This document shows, one piece after another, positions 61,663-64,000 of a DNA stretch of 64,000 nucleotides. The notes below the pieces were generated by a model. That model searched no databases, was not told where the DNA came from, and saw nothing but the letters and a program-made list of their open reading frames with translations. This DNA comes from Cuneatibacter sp. NSJ-177 (GTDB lineage: Bacteria > Bacillota > Clostridia > Lachnospirales > Lachnospiraceae), in the NCBI RefSeq assembly GCF_022867805.1, contig NZ_JALIFO010000001.1:1-64000 (forward strand). The letters are read 5' to 3'. The position numbers were made by a program, and so were the translations under genes. Numbering within the stretch: position 1 is the first letter of the stretch; each line of letters opens with the position of its first letter.

Positions 61663-63111
61663 ATGATAACCTTTTTTGTTTGTCTGGCGCTTTTGATCGT
61701 CGGATACCTTGTTTACGGCGCGATTGTCGAGAAGGTGTTCCACCCGGATGAAAGGCAGACCCCCTGTGTGGCTCACCCCGACGGTGTGGACTACGTTCCG
61801 ATGAAACCTTGGAGGTCTTTCCTGATCCAGCTTTTAAATATCGCAGGACTGGGGCCGATTTTCGGCGCACTGTCCGGCGCAATCTGGGGCCCTTCGGTCT
61901 ATCTCTGGATTGTATTCGGCACCATTTTTGCCGGCGGAGTTCATGACTACCTGAGCGGGATGCTCTCGGAGCGGAACAATGGAGCCAGTATTTCGGAAAT
62001 TGTCGGAATCTATCTGGGGCCGGTCATGAAAACCGTCATGCGGATTTTCTCTGTTGTTTTGCTGGTGATGGTCGGCGTGGTCTTCATGGTGGGGCCGGCC
62101 GGTCTTCTGGCTTTGCTGACGCCCGGATGGATGAGCGTCAAGTTCTGGACGATTGTGGTGCTGATCTATTACTTCCTGGCGACCCTGCTTCCGATTGATA
62201 AAATCATCGGGAAACTATATCCGATTTTCGGCGTGTGCCTGATCGTCATGGCTCTGGGCATCGCGGGATCCACGGTCCTGCACAATGGAACGCGTCCCAT
62301 GCTGGAGCTGACGCTGCAAAATCTCCATCCGGACGGAAAACCGATTTGGCCGCTGATGTTTATCACGGTAGCCTGCGGCGCGATTTCCGGTTTTCACGCA
62401 ACTCAGTCGCCGATGATTGCCCGCTGCATCACGCAGGAAAAACAGGGAAGAAAGATCTTCTACGGCGCAATGGTGGCAGAAGGTGTGATTGCTTTGATCT
62501 GGGCCTCGGCGGGAGTTGCTTTTTATTACACAGCCGGAGACGGAATGGCGGCGCTTAACGCGGCCGGCGGCGGAAACTCTACGGTAGTCTATCAGATGTC
62601 CATGGATCTTTTGGGGCCCATCGGCGGGGTGTTAGCTATGATCGGCGTGATTGCCTGCCCGATTACCTCCGGGGACACCGCTTTTCGAAGCGCGCGCTTG
62701 ACTTTGGCGGACTGGTTTCAGATTGACCAGAAGAGCACGAAGAAACGTCTGTTTCTCTCGATTCCCCTGCTGGGGATCGGTTATTTGATCTCTCTGGTGG
62801 ACTATCAGGTGATCTGGAGATATTTTTCCTGGTCCAATCAGACTTTGGCCATGATCGCCTTGTGGGCCGGTGCCGTCTATCTTTGCCGGTTTGTCAATAA
62901 AAAGGCCAGTTTCATGGCGGCCTTACCGGCTACCTTTATGTCGGCGGTCAGCATGACTTATATTTTGTACGCGGAAGAAGGACTGAATTTTGGCAGCAAG
63001 GGGATGACAAATACCGCCTACGTGATCGGAATCGTGTTTGCGGTGGCTTGTCTGGCTCTGTTTTTATTCCGCTGCGTCTGCAAGAAAGAAGAGTTGAAGA
63101 CCGAGGGCTAA
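61663..63111 (+). CDS. cstA: CstA family carbon-starvation/pyruvate transporter
   Basis: A 482-residue protein with about 13 membrane spans. Family markers are GYLVYGAIVEKVF, FLIQLLNIAGLGPIFGALSGAIWGP, and FAGGVHDYLSGMLSERN. The length fits the short clostridial form of CstA, which in some bacteria takes up pyruvate or peptides. The start is ATG 61663 after GAGGAGGAG. An ORF from 61489 lies in the hairpin region. Placement near nifJ fits a link with pyruvate use, but they are not in one operon. Confidence 0.92.
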   Translation: MITFFVCLALLIVGYLVYGAIVEKVFHPDERQTPCVAHPDGVDYVPMKPWRSFLIQLLNIAGLGPIFGALSGAIWGPSVYLWIVFGTIFAGGVHDYLSGMLSERNNGASISEIVGIYLGPVMKTVMRIFSVVLLVMVGVVFMVGPAGLLALLTPGWMSVKFWTIVVLIYYFLATLLPIDKIIGKLYPIFGVCLIVMALGIAGSTVLHNGTRPMLELTLQNLHPDGKPIWPLMFITVACGAISGFHATQSPMIARCITQEKQGRKIFYGAMVAEGVIALIWASAGVAFYYTAGDGMAALNAAGGGNSTVVYQMSMDLLGPIGGVLAMIGVIACPITSGDTAFRSARLTLADWFQIDQKSTKKRLFLSIPLLGIGYLISLVDYQVIWRYFSWSNQTLAMIALWAGAVYLCRFVNKKASFMAALPATFMSAVSMTYILYAEEGLNFGSKGMTNTAYVIGIVFAVACLALFLFRCVCKKEELKTEG

Positions 63112-63187
63112 AGCTTAGGAGAACTTCCGGCTTGCTTTCATAATTCACCAATGAATGCAAAAAAATTTAAATCCCAGAGGGTGTCAC

Positions 63188-63238
63188 AAAAAAGGAGGTC
63201 TTCCAGGCATAAATTGCTTGGGAGCTCTCCTTTTTTAT
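63188..63238 (+). terminator. Terminator after cstA
   Basis: AAAAAAGGAG paired with CTCCTTTTTT, with a loop containing TTCC/GGGA pairs. It can also end the convergent GntR gene RNA. Confidence 0.8.
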
Positions 63239-63373
63239 CATTCCGCTTGTCATTGAAAATGGATCGTGTCGTCCGATCAGAAAATAGGGCGCAGGCTAAA
63301 CTTCATGTGGAAAATACGCTGTTTGTTGAATCGCCGCAAACGGTGCTTTCTGCGCCGGTTCTTCCATCCGGGA

Positions 63374-64000
63374 TCAGTCGGATAGGATGGAAAGCGCCTT
63401 GGATGCGGAGATATGCTTTCGCTCAAAGCCGGCCGCTTTTACCGGATCCCCTTGCAGCAAGGATTCCAAAATCTGAAGATGCTCGTTGCGGACCCGGTCG
63501 ACTTCATTGTTGAAAAGGGCCATGTACCAAAAGCGCTGAGACTTGTAAATCAGTTCCTGGCAGAAATGCACTAAGTGGGGATTCTCGCAAAGTTGGATCA
63601 AGGAAGTGTGAAACTGCAAGTCCGCCTGCAAAAAGGTGATGTAGGTATCTTTGGTCTGTTCCACCAGCTCCAATTCCTGCCACTCTTTTCGGAGAGCGGT
63701 CAGCATTTCTTTATGTTTTTTGATATCTCCCAGGGAGATATTGCTGATGATGTGGATCTCGATCAGGGAACGGGCGTCGTAAACGTATTCCAGATCCTTG
63801 AGGGAAATCCGGGACACGATCGTCTTTTTTCTGGGGATGACCGTGATATAGTTTTCGTATTGCAGCTCCAGAAGCGCTTCACGAACCGGCGTTTTGCTGA
63901 TATTCAGCTTGGCGGCAATATCATTGATATTGATGGAGGAGCCTGGCGGCATTGCGCAGGTAATAATCTGTTCTTTTAGGTAATTCAGCGCAATGATTTT
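63374..64000 (-). CDS. GntR family regulator (FCD/FadR type), N-terminus cut by the window edge
   Basis: At least 208 residues are seen. The winged helix-turn-helix is present from the edge (LNYLKEQI, PPGSSININDIAAKLNISKTPVREALLEL). An FCD ligand-binding domain follows, with DARSLIEIHIIS, DLQFHTSLI and RNEHLQILESLL carrying metal-binding Asp/His residues. The frame remains open upstream of the apparent ATG at 63952 and reads as a normal GntR N-terminus, so the true start lies beyond 64000. Such regulators usually sense small organic acids; the target here is unknown. Confidence 0.88.
   Translation of the reverse strand, partial: KIIALNYLKEQIITCAMPPGSSININDIAAKLNISKTPVREALLELQYENYITVIPRKKTIVSRISLKDLEYVYDARSLIEIHIISNISLGDIKKHKEMLTALRKEWQELELVEQTKDTYITFLQADLQFHTSLIQLCENPHLVHFCQELIYKSQRFWYMALFNNEVDRVRNEHLQILESLLQGDPVKAAGFERKHISASKALSILSD

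Noticed and set aside
1-64000. CRISPR arrays, prophage, toxin-antitoxin modules, tRNA or rRNA genes
   Set aside because: No regular spaced repeats, phage structural genes, cognate small-gene pairs or RNA gene signatures were seen.

Overview
The window looks like a chromosomal segment of a Gram-positive anaerobe of the class Clostridia, most likely a gut Lachnospiraceae-type bacterium. The support is a pyruvate:ferredoxin oxidoreductase, a ClpC with a UVR motif, an SH3/glucosaminidase cell-wall enzyme, AGGAGG-type ribosome binding sites, frequent TTG/GTG starts, and several surface proteins with DUF4214 repeats. No rRNA, tRNA, CRISPR array or complete insertion sequence was seen.

Region 1 (1-31 kb) is a cell-surface polysaccharide locus. 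It starts with a leucine-rich-repeat surface protein whose C-terminal DUF4214 module is cut short at the left edge. A long + strand block follows: ABC exporter permease and ATPase (Wzm/Wzt type), a small coiled-coil protein, three GT4 glycosyltransferases, a GT-C-like membrane enzyme, two O-antigen ligase/polymerase-like proteins, another large membrane protein, ManC, GDP-mannose 4,6-dehydratase, a GDP-6-deoxy-D-mannose reductase-like enzyme, and a polyprenyl-phosphate glycosyltransferase. Further on are two more GT4 enzymes, a sugar nucleotidyltransferase and, on the - strand, ManA. Together these could take fructose-6-phosphate to GDP-mannose and GDP-D-rhamnose and build and export a rhamnose/mannose polymer. 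Two secreted enzymes with DUF4214 repeats (an L,D-transpeptidase and an NlpC/P60-like protein) lie inside this region.

Region 2 (30.5-36.5 kb) holds a CNNM/HlyC membrane protein, a TIGR04086 membrane protein, tgt (apparently leaderless), yajC and a secreted transglutaminase-like protein with DUF4214 repeats.

Region 3 (36.6-43.4 kb) is a tight amino-acid operon leuB-ilvD-ilvB-serC-serA with a short leader and no T-box. Its terminator overlaps the promoter of the next gene, a secreted SH3/glucosaminidase/DUF4214 protein with a leader of about 230 nt.

Region 4 (46-64 kb) is mostly housekeeping: clpC, an endosialidase-like small protein, an HD hydrolase, an rRNA methyltransferase, a YbaK deacylase, a DHFR-like reductase, a MATE exporter, nifJ, a cupin, a C-GCAxxG-C-C protein, an XRE/DUF4097 regulator, a CstA transporter and a GntR regulator cut by the right edge.

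The main idea from the window: four complete secreted proteins with different wall-related modules share a DUF4214 repeat block (the same length and C-terminal end in three of them), and they are interspersed with or next to a polysaccharide locus. DUF4214 may be the module that attaches a set of enzymes to that polymer. This is inference; the domain architectures and gene positions are seen directly.
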